A stretch of 64,000 nt of DNA from contig OW203983.1 of the NCBI GenBank assembly GCA_934047225.1, positions 2,728,001 to 2,792,000 on the forward strand, written 5' to 3'. The notes beneath the pieces were generated by a model, which saw nothing but the letters and a program-made list of their open reading frames with translations, had not been told where the DNA came from and ran no database searches. A program made the position numbers and the translations under genes. Shown piece by piece: positions 44,379 through 56,880 of this stretch; position 1 is the first letter of the stretch, and each line of letters begins with the position of its first letter. This DNA is from Ypsolopha sequella (lineage: Eukaryota > Arthropoda > Insecta > Lepidoptera > Ypsolophidae).

Positions 44379-45670
44379 TTATTAATATAAGAACAGAATA
44401 CTCTTTTAAAACTAAGTATAAAAATTACTTTTTTGCAGTACAAAAATCCACATGATATGCTTTATATTATTGGCATTCAGGCAAAATTTTATTATTGACT
44501 ATACCACACATCTTGATTATATTTTTATCTCTTGGGGACGTCTGCGTGTCGTAGATAAAACCCATAGTCCAAATTTATGTTCCTAGGTTCAATCAGCTGG
44601 CCCGCGCATTGATAGATCAGTCAGTCAGGACATTCTCTTAATTAATATATTTAGCCAAAATTGTTGTACTCATATACAAATTATACAACTATTATACTCA
44701 CATACACATTTACACATTAAATAAACAATAATTGTCCACTCTCGATGGAATTCGTGCGGCTCTCTGCAGGTGACGGCAGAATAACAGCGTCGCAGATTTC
44801 AGATTGCGGCATTATGCTGAGACGGAGCATTTTTCTCTTTGCGGCGACACTCATACAACTAGGATAAATTTAACTTTCTTTTTGTGTTTTAACTTTTTTT
44901 TCTTTCTTTTATTTAAGTTCTCATTTAAGCTCTACTTTGTTTTTGTATGTATGTGTCATGTTTTTGAGAAATAAAATGTTAAATCTATCTATCTATCTAT
45001 CATCATCAAAATCAATCGCAGTCCAACGATATGGGTTTGTTCATAAGTATGACCATCATTCGAACTATTCCCTATTAAAATCTCAGACATGACTGTATGG
45101 GTTGAATTCCCTTTGCCTTCCTACCTCGTGAGGGGTATTCATAGACAAATTAAAAAAGTAGTACTGTACGACTCAATAGATGGCGCAGCCTGTACTGAAG
45201 TGTCAAAAATGTATTTCTGGATACACCGGATTCTTTTGCTTTTCACAATTTTAGAGGCAAAAATCGGCAAAATTGACACTTTGTCTGCTTTGTTTTGAGC
45301 TTGCAGTGTTTAGTGTGCGCAGATTTTTTTGCGTTTTCAAAACGCGATACGTTATACTTTGCTTGATCGAAAAAAAACAGAAACTTGGTCGATTTTAAAT
45401 TTTTTTTTTCGTTTTGTATAAAATGTACATTATAAAATCGTAGGAAATAAATAAAAATGTCATTTTATAAGTACTTTTGTGGATAGTTATCTGAAAATTT
45501 CACCGTAAAATCGTTATAGAGCGAAAACGTGTTTTTTAAGAGCGCGCGATATTTCAGTTGTCGTATCAGCCACGGCTCAGAGCGCGCTATTTTAAACTAT
45601 AATAAAAGATCATAGAGTTCAGTTCTTATTGATGCAAAATGAGGTGCTCAATGTCAGGAATAAAGGGCCG
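44379..45670. other. No gene recognised; simple repeat
   Basis: An (ATCT)n tract at 44984-45001 follows AATAAAATG, perhaps a LINE 3' end (44750-45001). 45089-45298 is an ORF without a recognisable domain. 45300-45660 is T-rich. Confidence 0.4.
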
Positions 45671-46144
45671 TTAAGGCCCTTAATATCGCCAAATGGCTAC
45701 TTTCTAAAGCCTACTCCTCTTTTATGGCCAAACCAAAAATTTTGAAGAAATATATTATGGATTATCAACTCTAGGACAACATATGCAACATTTTTATTTT
45801 TCGTACCAACAAAACTTCTATATGAAAAATTGTTTTAACTGAATGGTGTTTTTTGGCTTGAACTCCCTACTACTCCTAAGCGGCTTAGGCGATTTAATTC
45901 ATTTATGCTTTGATAAATAGATAAACTTGATAGCTATAAATATAACATAGAATTATTCAATCGAACAATCACGTCCAAGTGAAAAGTATTATTTTCTCCT
46001 ATTTTGCCCTATCAAGGACGCAGCGAGCATCGTAACAGCCACCACGCATTGTGCACTGATATGAACGTTATTTAAATGTCATTTCCGTTGATATTCGTAC
46101 AGACAAACATCGAGCTGCTAATTTGGCGACGGTAATCGCCTTAA
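45671..46144 (-). mobile_element. Family B TTAA element, diverged copy
   Basis: Interior landmarks CCTACTCCTCTTTTATGGCC, AAGTATTATTTTCTCC and CATCGAGCTGCTAATTTGGC match family B. The ends carry doubled motifs TTAAGGCCCTTAA (45671-45683) and TTAAGGCCTTAA (46141-46152). Confidence 0.7.
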
Positions 46145-46148
46145 GGCC

Positions 46149-46480
46149 TTAAGGCGATTACAAAAAAAGGGGTTTTTTCGAATCCATTTACTCCACTATA
46201 ACATCTACGTATTTCATTTTTGGGTAAATGTTTATTGAGTATTTTATTAAGATTCTCACTGAAGGAAAACGAGACTAGATGAAATTTTCTCGATAGAATT
46301 TCATTCCGAAAAGACCTCTAAATTGTTTTATTTTTTCCTGTAATTCTGAAACCCTAACTAATTTAATTGTGAAATTGCATTCAAAATGTGGATATTATGT
46401 ATTTGTAAAGTCTCCTTGAAAATCTTTGTGACAAAATAGCTTAGTACATTTTATATTAATAAAAAACCGACTACCGAGTA
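46149..46480 (+). mobile_element. Family A-like fragment
   Basis: Starts TTAAGGCGATTAC, includes CTCGATAGAATTTCATTCC, and ends near the TTTTATATTAATAAAAAACC block. Strongly diverged. Confidence 0.4.
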
Positions 46481-46522
46481 ACAGTATTAAGTAAATACTT
46501 ATTACTTATACTTTGCCGATTT

Positions 46523-48405
46523 TTACGCGACCACCATAGCCACATGCTTATTTACGCGACCACCATAGCCACATGCTTATTTACGCGACCACCATAGCCA
46601 CATGCTTATTTACGCAACCACCATAGCCACATGTTTATTTACGTGACCACCATAGCCACATGTTTATTTACGCGACCACCATAGCCACATGTTTATTTAC
46701 GCGACCACCATAACCACATGTTTATTTACGCGACCACCATAGCCACATGCTTATTTATGCTACCACCATAGCCACATGCTTATTTACGCGACCACCATAA
46801 CCACATGCTTATTTACGCAACCACCATGGCCACATGTTTATTTACGCGACCACCATAGCCACATGCTTATTTACGCGACCACCATAGCCACATGCTTATT
46901 TATGCGACCACCATAGCCACATGCTTATTTAAGCGACCACCATAGCTACATGCTTATTTACGCGACCACCATAGCCACATGCTTATTTACGCGACCACCA
47001 TAGCCACATGCTTATTTACGCGACCACCATAGCCACATGCTTATTTACGCAACCACCATAGCCACATGTTTATTTACGTGACCACCATAGCCACATGTTT
47101 ATTTACGCGACCACCATAGCCACATGTTTATTTACGCAACCACCATAACCACATGTTTATTTACGCGACCACCATAGCCACATGCTTATTTACGCGAGCA
47201 CCATAGCCACATGTTTATTTACGCGACCACCATAACCACATGCTTATTTACGCAACCACCATAGCCACATGTTTATTTACGCCACCACCATAGCCACATG
47301 CTTATTTACGCGACCACCATAGCCACATGCTTATTTATGCTACCACCATAGCCACATGCTTATTTACGCGACCACCTTAGCCACATGCTTATTTACGGGA
47401 CCACCATAGCCACATGCTTATTTACGCGACCACCATAGCCACATGCTTATTTACGCGACCACTAGGGAATGCAATCTCCGTATACCGAGATCTCGAAATA
47501 CCAAGATCTCGCTCATATATTGCAAGATCAATCACGCATCCTTATCAGTGCGAGATCTCGCAAGATTTGCGAGATCAAGCTGCAGCGCATATTACAGATG
47601 CAGGGCATTGACGACACTTTAAAAACTTAAAAAAAAAGAACTTTAGATTTGCTGGGTCGAGAAGACAATAATGCATTTTGCATCATAAAATTATCAAAAT
47701 CATTTTGTTGAAATAATGGAATTAGAAAGAACTATTGTCTGAGGCTGGGCTGTCCTATGGGCTATATAAAGTGAAAACAAACGCTATCTTTAAATAAAAT
47801 CATTCTACTCTACTATTCACACTAAACAAATTTTCCAAATAAACATAACAAAGCAAATTTAAAAAAAAACACATGCCCATACAACATTTCCAGTTGGTTT
47901 TTAAAGTTATTATTATTTGGGAAAGCTTTTCAGTATGGTCAGTAGAATAATATAATTAACTATTATAAGTATGTTTAAATACATCCCTTTAATTAGATTA
48001 ATATCTTGTTTTAATTTTTTTATTAACCAGTAGTTGAAACAATATTTTTTCGAAAGAATTTTATAAGTGCAAGATCTCGCTAATACCGAGATCTTGCGAG
48101 ATTGATTTTATTTAATCTTGCAAGTACCGAGATTGACATTTAGATGCAAGATTGCATTCCCTAGCGACCACCATAGCCACATATTTATTTTCGCGACCAC
48201 CATAACCACATGCTTATTTACACGACCACCATAGCCACATGTTCATTTACGCGACCACCATAGCCACATGTTTATTTACGCAACCACCATAGCCACATGC
48301 TTATTTACACGACCACCATAGCCACATGATTATTTACGCGACCACCATAGCCACATGCTTATTTACGCGACCACCATAGCCACATGCTTATTTACGCGAC
48401 GCGAT
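46523..48405. repeat. 29-bp minisatellite, split by a hAT element
   Basis: Unit CGCGACCACCATAGCCACAT + GCTTATTTA, 29 bp. About 32 copies lie at 46523-47462 and about 8 more at 48164-48405, with C/T changes at a few positions (GCTTA/GTTTA; CGCGA/CGCAA/CGTGA). The array is continuous if the element 47463-48163 is removed. Confidence 0.95.
47463..48163. mobile_element. hAT element inside the minisatellite
   Basis: Termini TAGGGAATGCAATCT / AGATTGCATTCCCTA and perfect 8-bp duplications GCGACCAC (47455-47462 and 48164-48171). Subterminal motifs ATACCGAGATCT, GCAAGATCTCG and GCGAGATC recur near both ends. The interior shares an inverted pair with the hAT at 37198. 701 bp, no transposase. Confidence 0.93.
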
Positions 48406-48825
48406 GCTTATTTATTTCTACTCACGTCACGACATCTATTATAAAATTAATTACCTACTTAATTAATTTTAGTAGGTTTCCCTAAATGGCCAACGACTGA
48501 AGTTGATGATTGATTGACGTTTCCTCTTTGTGGATGTTTTTTATCCAACTACCTACCTCACATTAAAAATATAAAGTCATATTCTGGGTGCAAATTTCAG
48601 TTCCCGTAAGCTCCTTGATGATTGAAGCATGGAAAAGGTGTCAATCGCTTTGTTATAAGTTGTAGAATAATAATATCGATGGTGACATTGCTTAGATATC
48701 CATGTTTGGTTTTTAATGACGTCATAATTTTTTGTTGTTTTTTTTTTCTGACACCTGTTGTATCAAATGAAAAGGCTTTTAAAAATGTACAACATCATTG
48801 AATTTCAGCCTCACGTTTTCTAAAA
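48406..48825. other. No gene recognised
   Basis: AT-rich, no match apart from TGACGTCAT motifs at about 48718 and 49420. Confidence 0.35.
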
Positions 48826-49693
48826 AAAAAAACCGGCCAATTGTAAGTTGGATTCGCGCACACAGGGTTTCGTACGCCACCACTCAATGCGGGTATGGAA
48901 CCCCAAAAACATTATGGTAAATAACTCCATTTCTTACGATCTATTATAGGTACTATCTACTCGCCTATATACAATTTATAAAATTATTTTGATGAAACTT
49001 TATATACTTACAGAATACAGTTGCTCCTTGACTGAAATGAAAGGAATTTTCATGAAATTGTAAATATTATTATCTATTTATAATCAAAATTATTTATTTT
49101 GCTTTCATGACGTAACACTTGAGGATGTTACAAGTCATTTGACGTATAGGTACTATCAAGGAAAAATCCGCAGACCCACTTTTCGCCCATATTTCAATGG
49201 TGATAAGAGCGAAAAGTGGGTCTGCGGAAATTTCTTCGATGGTACCTTTCATAAACATTACCTCAGACGTTTTCTGCTTTGGACGAGCCCAAGCTCTGTG
49301 TGTTTTGATATGGCTTTTTTGTTTTATAGAAAACGTGTGGCTCAAATGAAAAATGTAGGTAACTTCATTTTTACAATCGGCAAATAAAGACCTTTCAGAA
49401 AAAAAACAACAATATAATGATGACGTCATTGAAACCCAACATGATTATTAATAACGTCACATGACCTGATTTGTCAGTCTTTCAAAATCCATTATTCATC
49501 TGTAAAATGGATCTGAGCCACGATCTGGACTATGATTTATAGTTTTACGTTACGCTATTGTTAAGAAGGTTAAAAACGTTCAAATTTAAACTTGCTTGTA
49601 GATGGCGCTAGCTGTAAAATATATTGCTTTTACCTAGTACGTACTGTACGGAACCCTTGGCGAGGAGTACAACTCGCACTTTACCGGTTTCTT
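48826..49693. mobile_element. CCGGCCAA repeat with terminal inverted repeats
   Basis: AAACCGGCCAATTGTAAGTT and GGGTTTCGTAC at the left are inverted at the right (GTACGGAACCCTTGGC, CTCGCACTTTACCGGTTT). An internal hairpin at 49173-49224 has arms GACCCACTTTTCGCC / GGCGAAAAGTGGGTC-like. The ORFs on both strands here follow the hairpin and are not conserved. Confidence 0.7.
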
Positions 49694-49929
49694 AAGTTAA
49701 TTTTCAACAAAGCAAAAATATCACTTAGACATTTTACTTACATCAAGCTTTAACATTTGCACTTAATGTGAGTACAGTGGAGATCACATCAAGCTGTACA
49801 CTTGCATTGCAGTACTACATTAGCCCCTATGGTGAAGGATATAAAGTAAAATGTACACGTCGAACTGTTACCCCATCTATCGCAATATAACATAGGTAAC
49901 TGAATTAAATTCAGATCGTAAATGGGTAT

Positions 49930-50096
49930 TAAAGCCGATTCTGAAGGCTTTAAATTTAGTTTTAGTGCTGTCAAAACTTAAATTTTGCCAAAGTAATTTA
50001 GCTTCTGTTCCTAAAATTTAAGAACTATTTCGCAATGAAGAATATTTAGTTTTGACAGCACTAAAACTAAAATTAAAGCCTTCAGAATCGGCTTTA
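49930..50096. mobile_element. Palindromic MITE, AAAGCCGATTCTGAAGG ends
   Basis: TAAAGCCGATTCTGAAGGCT and AGTTTTAGTGCTGTCAAAAC are inverted at 50029-50096. 167 bp. Best copy of the family seen at 13555 and 42006. Confidence 0.9.
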
Positions 50097-50745
50097 GTGT
50101 CTAGGTATGATCTGTTGTACAAAATAATAAAAATTTTGTGCATTTATGCGTATTATTGACCTTAAAATGTAGTGCTCCCTATGTAAAATGCGTTTAAAAT
50201 CTTTATTGGTGTAGGCAAGAACTTTTCTTTCCCTATTTACAGGAATCATAAGATTCATATTGGATTCCTAGCCGATAAACCTATATGGCCATATTCAAGG
50301 GAACACGATTCGAATATGAAAACAAAAAGAAGAAGCAAAATGTCAATGGTCTTTTTCATTGGTATGGCCGTCGAATAATCCAGAAAGAGATAGCACTACT
50401 TAGTCACTGCTTTTTCTCAGGCGCGTGTTTAGCCAAAGTTGTGAGCAGATTGGCTGGTTTGAAGCAGAGGCGTGGCAACGTCGCCGCTCGCAGCGCCCCT
50501 TCAGATGTCTGCTGGAGTTCGAACAGTACCGCGTTCCAAATTTGAACAGTTGAATGCGTATTGTAAACTGTTTGACAGAAGCGGATTTTACCGCACCGCG
50601 CGACGTTGCCAGCTCGCGTTAAGGACTCACGAGGTAAAATTAAATTATGATATGTTTTTCATGCACGTATCGAGAATGTAAATTGCTCGCCGTAGCCTGG
50701 ATTGTAGCATTGTTGGTTTATTTGTAGTTTAGTGTTGGTTGTCCT
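50097..50745. other. No gene recognised
   Basis: 50440-50640 is GC-richer, with two overlapping ORFs of 86 and 69 codons. Neither shows a domain. It could be a promoter or 5' UTR, but nothing confirms this. Confidence 0.3.
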
Positions 50746-50749
50746 GGAC

Positions 50750-50999
50750 AGCTATTCTGGCAAGTGCGAAAAAATTTGCTATGGCAGATTTTGGGTGATT
50801 TTACACGGAAATGATTGAGTTTCCTGCTTTTTCAATTTTGTGGACGCACCAGAATCGCCGTTCAGGGCGCCGATTCTGGCAAGTGCGATATAATTGACTA
50901 CGGCAGATTTCGAGTGATTTTACATAGGATTGTCTACGGAAATGATTGATTTTTTTGCTTTCGCAATTTTTGAGCACACGCCAGAATCGCCGTCCTGAG
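50750..50999. repeat. 119-bp tandem duplication
   Basis: ATTCTGGCAAGTGCGA starts each copy (50754 and 50873). Both contain GGCAGATTT, GTGATTTTACA and end in CCAGAATCGCCGT. The start and end motifs are inverted relative to each other. Confidence 0.8.
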
Positions 51000-51835
51000 A
51001 TCCAAAAAGGAGTTAAATTTTGCTCTAAAATTTACAACAAAATATTTACAATAACAATAAATAATATCCTAATCGAATTCAGGAGCCCGTTTTGTCACCT
51101 AGTTAGTCGCTCATTAGGTACGACTCAATCATACCTATTTGCAAGTAGGTAAGCATATTTTCATGTATTTGGTAACAATTTCTATTTTTAAAATTTTTCG
51201 TTTTTGAATAGATATTCAAATTTATTCGAGTGTAATTTTTTTATGAAATTAAGTAAATGAAATATATTTATTTATGTACAATATAGATACACTTATTGCA
51301 GGTCGCACTTTAATATAAAATTATAATTATTAAGATAATCTAAAACTAACAGTTTTATATGAGTATTAATAAAAAATAATAAGGGGAAATACACAAAAAA
51401 TAATAAATGTTAGGTTTACATAAATGTTATAGCATAAAATAACTCACTTGAATAAAAAAAAATAGGAATAAATAATATTATAAATATTGGTAAATATAAT
51501 TAATGATCAAACGATCAAATGTACTTCCACCCTTATCTCCAAAATTAGTGACCCGAAAAATATTTAAAAATATGTTGGTTATAGGTCATAGCCGGCCAAT
51601 TTTAGGAAAACTACAGCGACTTAGAAAAAGTTGAACAAAAATGAGAAATAAAAAATATATATATATTTTATAAAAATACAATATGGGTATCAAATTATAG
51701 ATATTAAAGAGTTGGTTGTAAAAATATATAGCATGGCCATTTTTACTTGAATCTATTACAAAAATTCTTCGAAAAACCACGAAAAAATATATGTCCCCCC
51801 ATTATAACCTAAACTGGTAGACCGAAAAATCTGAA
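51000..51835. other. AT-rich, no gene seen
   Basis: 51540-51800 shows weak matches to the interior of the GGGTTCCGTA repeat (CACCCTTATCTCCAAAATTA, CCCCCCATTATAACC). Confidence 0.4.
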
Positions 51836-52626
51836 AAAAAACGACCAAGTGCAAGTCAGACTCGCGTACCTAGGGTTCAGTATTGTGGATGATAAATTTA
51901 TTTATATATTTTTCCTGTAATCTTTACGTAAACACATATTACCATGATTTTTTTCAAATTTTTTGGTCTACCAGTTTTGGAGATAAGGGGGGGGGGGACA
52001 TACATTTTTTCAAGGATTTCTCGAAATATTATCCTTAAAATACAATATGGGCTTTAAATTGTAGATGTTAAAAATCTTATTGTAAAATACTTTATTATCT
52101 TTACTGGCACCGGTTTCGAGAAATCTTAAAAAAAAAAACAAAATGTGTATGTCCCCCCTCCCCCTTATCTCCGAAACTGTTTGACCGAAAAATATTAAAA
52201 AAAATGTCAATTATAGGTCATAGCTGGCCAATTACAGGGAAACAATAGCGATTAAAAAAAAATTGAGCACAAATGAGAAATATAAAAAAAGAAGTAAAAT
52301 AAATAAAAAATATATTATAAAAATACAATATGGTTATTAAATTGTAGGTATAAAAAAGTTCAAAAAATATATACTTTTGCTATATTTACTGGCACTGGTT
52401 TCGAGAAATCTTTAAAAAACCCCAAAAATATGTATGTCCTCCCTCTTATCTCCGAAACTGGTTGACCAAAAAATACGAAAAAAATCCTGGTAATATGTTT
52501 ACGTAAAGATTACAGGAAAAATAAATCGGTTGAGAAATTCACGAAAAAATAGACAACATTAAATTTATCATCCACAATACGGAACCCTAAGTACGCGAGT
52601 CCGACTCGCACTTGGCCGTTTTTTTC
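51836..52626. mobile_element. CGACCAAGTGCAAGTC element with long TIRs
   Basis: Arms of about 190 bases: CGACCAAGTGCAAGTCAGAC, GGTTCAGTATTGTGGATG and TACGTAAACACATATTACC at the left are inverted at the right (ending CGAGTCCGACTCGCACTTGG). G runs at 51989-51998. Same family as the inserts in the 3-kb element. Confidence 0.8.
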
Positions 52627-52847
52627 TGTAGGGAGGGTAATAATAATAATGTAGGTCGCTTCGAACGAAGCTGTTCACATCGTTATGAATGATCGAACTT
52701 CACTCGGTGAGTTCGTTTCATTCGAAGCGATTTATGGTTAAAGTAACTTTCTAGCAGACTAATTTGAGTCAGAAATCATTTCCCTATAGAATTTCACAAA
52801 AACGCTAGAGGAATTACTTCATGCAGCTGTTTTTTCAATTACTTACA
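52627..52847. other. No gene recognised
   Basis: CTTCGAACGAAGCTGTTCAC and TTCGTTTCATTCGAAGCG form a loose inverted pair. Confidence 0.35.
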
Positions 52848-53274
52848 TTAAGGGGGTATATCGACAATATCGACACTTTTTGAACTTGTTATCTGCTGTT
52901 CAAAAGTAGTCCCAAGTTAAATAAATTAGTATAACAATTTTGGGACCTTTTTCTGGATTTTGGACTATCAGAAACGCGATCGGAGCAATTTCATTCGATA
53001 GAAATAATTATTGAAATGAGGTCTAAATTTACACTTTTTTTGATATTCTGACAAATTGGGGTAGTATACACACTTCAAAAATATTTATTGAGATGGGTTT
53101 AAACAAGTTTAACCTAAATTACTGGAAATGGAAATTTTCATAGCTATTTTAGTTAATTTTTTATTAATTTAAAACCGACATTTTGTCAATTTTCCCCGAT
53201 TCCGTCCCTCTCGCACTGCGGATCTGTCCGCCTGGAGTAACGGAGACCTTTGCACGGACGATTTATCACCTTAA
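52848..53274 (-). mobile_element. Family A TTAA element
   Basis: TTAAGGGGGTATATCG to TTTATCACCTTAA, 427 bp, closest to 3865-4280. Right TTAA shared with the next copy. Confidence 0.85.
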
Positions 53275-53697
53275 GGCGCTACGGAAAAAAAAACGACACT
53301 TTAAGAACTTGCAAATCTACTTCAGTAAATAATGTATTATTTTGATAAAATAGTATATTATTTTTGGATTCCTTTTCTAGGGATCTGTTAAAACAGAAAC
53401 GTGATTGAAGAAATTTGGCTCGATAGAAATATTTATTGAAATGGGGTCTTTCTCGACACCAATTCTACTGGTTTGAAAATTTAGAATGACATATGGACTG
53501 CAATTATATTTTATTAGATGGGTTTTAACGGTATCTAGGACTTGGTTAAACGTAATTTTGAAAGCGACTTTATTAACATTTTATATTAATAAAAAACCGA
53601 CTTTTTGCTACTTTTCCACGACTCTGTCCCTCTCGCACTGTAGGTTTTTTCGCTTATGGAGTAACAGTGACGCTTAAACTTTTACATATCGCCTTAA
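53271..53697 (-). mobile_element. Family A TTAA element, intact reference copy
   Basis: TTAAGGCGCTACGG to ACATATCGCCTTAA, 427 bp, closest to 607-1031 and to the split copy at 7078-9735. The internal CTGTTAAAACAG is uninterrupted here. Confidence 0.85.
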
Positions 53698-53866
53698 GAC
53701 TAACCCCAAGATTATTGGCCTCGTGGCGAGCACTATGTGCACCGAATATAGTGCTATAACACTTATAACGCCACTAGCTAGCTAATATATCTTGTGATAG
53801 CTATGCTGAAGGTTTTAAAATTATAATGTCATTATTTTGTTACTGTAACCTGTCAATCAACTGCTA

Positions 53867-54138
53867 TATACAGGGTGACTTTTTGATCATCGTCCAAATT
53901 CATACTGGTGGCTTGGTAAGTGACCAGTATCATGGATCAATAACAATTTTGGTGAAATTCGTGAAATGAAATTTCGACCCCCATAGTGATTCACTCGGGA
54001 GTGGAACTGAATTTCTATGGGAAGCCGAAATTTCAATTTACGAATTTCACAAAAATTGTTACTGATCCAAGATACTGATCACTTATTAAGCCTCCAGTAT
54101 GAATTTGGACGATGATCAAAAAGTCACCTTGTATATAT
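53867..54138. mobile_element. MITE with TACAGGGTGACTTTTTGATC ends
   Basis: ACAGGGTGACTTTTTGATCA and CCAAATTCATACTGG are inverted at 54088-54138. The outer border is TATA on both sides. A diverged relative is at 28812-29055. Confidence 0.85.
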
Positions 54139-54484
54139 AAATATTATGAAGGTTACACAACTAATAATATAGATCACTATCCGTACTGGGGACCGTCTTA
54201 GTTTTTTCTATGAAATAAACTGACGTTTCGTTTACGTAATTTGTAAGTTGCAGTTGTATTTTGTAGTTGGACAAATAGGTTGTAGTTTTTTTTTAATGAT
54301 TTTGTTCATTTTTATTCCGAAGTTGGAAGCTTCAGAACGGACTGAACTGAATTAACTGTTGATGTTAATCTGTCTGGTATCTTTTATAAAAAATATTTCT
54401 AAAAAATATGCAAAAATGTCAGTACTGAAAATTGAGTTTCCTTCAAATTCTCTATAGAAAACGGCAATTTCATATGTAAAGACC

Positions 54485-56567
54485 TAATATATAAAATTAC
54501 AAGTACTGACTGACTGACTCATCATCTGACCCAGGAACATCCAATTTTGATAGTAGGTTACATTTAAAATGCGAACGAACACTAATTTTTACGAAATTTT
54601 ACCAAATTCATCCCCCTAGGGAGTAAAATAGATGAAAGTTTGTATGGGAATTTCGCAAGTTTTGTAGTTTAAACCATGAAAATTGGTACAAAAGCTTTTG
54701 GACAGAAATTAAGGTAAATTTGTTTCAGCGTTTTTGAAAAATCCCCCCTTAGGGGCGAGGAAGGGGTAAAATAGGAAAATAAAGTTGGTGAGGAAATTCC
54801 GTTAGTTTTGAAATTAAAAACTATGATAATTGGTAATAAGCCTTTTGATTGAAAGTAAAAAGTGAAATGTTTCAGGGTTTTTGAAAAATCATCCCCTATA
54901 AAGCAGAAGGATGAAAGGAAAATTTATTACCATGAAAACCACAAAAATTGGTACCAAGAATTTTGGTAAGAAATTGATAATGATAGGATTCAGTGTTTTT
55001 GTAAAATCATCCCTTAAGGGGGTAAAATAGGGGATGAAAGTTAGTATAGGAAATTGTCATTTTTGTAGGAAAACAAAGTTAGGATTTGGACAAAAATTCA
55101 GAAAGATGTGTTTCAGCGTTTTTTGGAAACCAAACCCTGAATGGTTAAAAAGGGGATGAAAACTTATGTGGATAATTCGTTAGTTTTGAAGTTAAAACCA
55201 TAAATATTGAGATTAATTCTTCTGGCTGAAAATGAAGGAAGACCTTTCAGGGTTTTTGTAAAATTATCCTTTAAAGGGGTTAAAAACTGTAGTTTCGCCA
55301 ACTGGTTATAAATAAAGAACGACGTGTTACAGGAGTTTTGAAAATCATCCTTTACAGAGTAAAATAGGATATAAAGAAATATTATGAAAATTGGTACGAA
55401 GCTTTTTGGTTAGAAATTAAGAACGAAGTGTTTCAGCTTTTTTGAAAAATAAACCCATAAAGGTGGAAAATAGGGGGTGACATTTTGTATACCAATTTCG
55501 TTAGTTTTGTATTTGAAACCAAAAAATTGTTATAAAGCCTTCTGGCTAGAAATTGAGAAAAAAGTATTCCCGAGTTTTGGGAAAATCATCCCCTAGATAG
55601 TGAAAGAGAGAATTTAAATAAGCGTTTTGTACAAAAACCATGAATATTGGTATTCAGCCATATTAATAAAAACTAAGAATGGTGTGTCTCAGCGTTTTTA
55701 GAAAATTATCCTCTACAGGGATAAAATAAGGTACCTATAAAATTTTGTACGAGATTTTGTAGTTTTGTAGGTAAAACCATGAAAATAACTAGAAAGCATT
55801 TAGGTAATAAATTGAAAGTGATTATAAAGTTATTTTGCAAAATCATCTCCTAAGAGGGTAACATAGGTCATGAAAGTTTGTAAGATAATGTTGTTAGTAT
55901 TGTAGTTAAAACCATGAAAAATTTATTTTATTTATGTATGAAGCATTTAGATAAGAAATTAAGAAGTAGATCGTTGTAGATGATTTTCTACAAAATTAAA
56001 CTAGCAATAAAAATAACGGTTAGAACGTGAGTCGGCCTTCGGCCTCGCCAAATACACCTTATCTAAGAATCAAATAAGAGACCAAGGTATTATTTCGTTC
56101 GAAAACGTTCCCTAAAGACACTTAAGCAGAGGATCAATTTCAGAGAACAAGAAATTGTTTCGTTTGGGAACGTAGCTCGGCCTTCAGCCTCGCCATAGAT
56201 TCTTTAGTCGAAGTCGAATCAGTTATCAAAAAATAATGTCAGTTGGAAACGTGGCTTGGCTTTCGGCCTCGTCAAAGAGTCTATAACACAGGATCTAATC
56301 AGAAAACAAAAGAAAATTTCGTTCCTAAACGTTGATTATTTATATACAATATCGAATCAGTTATAAAAAATCATTGTTCGAAATACCGCACGGCCTTTGG
56401 CCTCGCCAAAGACACTTCACCTGGGGATCAAATAAGAAGTCAACAAATGCACTCCAAACCATAGTCAGGTCAAATAAATTCTATAAAATTAATGATCTTG
56501 AATATACAGATAGGTAGGCCTACAAAAAACAAAACCAACGCGAGCGATGCCGTAGGCAAAAGGTAGT
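54485..56567 (+). mobile_element. Helitron-like element with two internal arrays
   Basis: Opens with AATATATAAAATTACAAG and GACTGACTGACTGACTCATC-like sequence. 54590-55990 consists of eight or nine degenerate units of about 150 bases, each with CCATGAAAATTGGTA, GTGTTTCAGCGTTTTTG and a CATCCCCT..GGGGTAAAATAG block. 56030-56410 has four degenerate copies of GGCCTTCGGCCTCGCCAAAG spaced 78-145 bases. It closes with GCGAGCGATGCCGTAGGC, then AAAAGGTAGT, resembling the Helitron tip at 10534-10563. No Rep/helicase, so non-autonomous if a Helitron. Confidence 0.5.
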
Positions 56568-56589
56568 CTCATATATAAAATAACAAGTC

Positions 56590-56880
56590 CAGTAGTCGTA
56601 GCATAGTATTTAATCGCGCGCGACGCAACTTAGTTAAATAATATGTGCGAGGAGCGTGACACGATGTTTTGCGATTAAAAGGTACGTCACGCTCCTTGCA
56701 CTTGTGACTCAACTAGTGGCGTCGCACGCAGTTAAACACTATGCTATGCCGCCAGGTCTCGTAGCATGGTGTTTTTCGTGCGCGACGCCTCTTAGTTGAA
56801 TCACAAGTGCGAGGAGCGTGACATACCGTTTAATCGCAAAAAACATCGTGTCACTACGATTAAACACTGTGCTACGAGTG
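56590..56880. mobile_element. Two adjacent GTAGCATAGT foldback units
   Basis: First unit 56594-56752: GTAGCATAGTATTTAATCGC and TGCGAGGAGCGTGACACGAT are inverted as CACGCTCCTTGCACTTGTG and ACACTATGCTATG. The second, 56758-56878, repeats the pattern between CTCGTAGCATGGTG and CACTGTGCTACGAG. Confidence 0.8.

Noticed and set aside
46523..48405. A CRISPR array or coding repeat
   Set aside because: The 29-bp units are directly adjacent with no spacers, and stops occur in each frame.
49094..49429. Overlapping 111- and 82-codon ORFs on opposite strands
   Set aside because: They mirror each other across an internal hairpin of a lepidopteran repeat element and show no domain.
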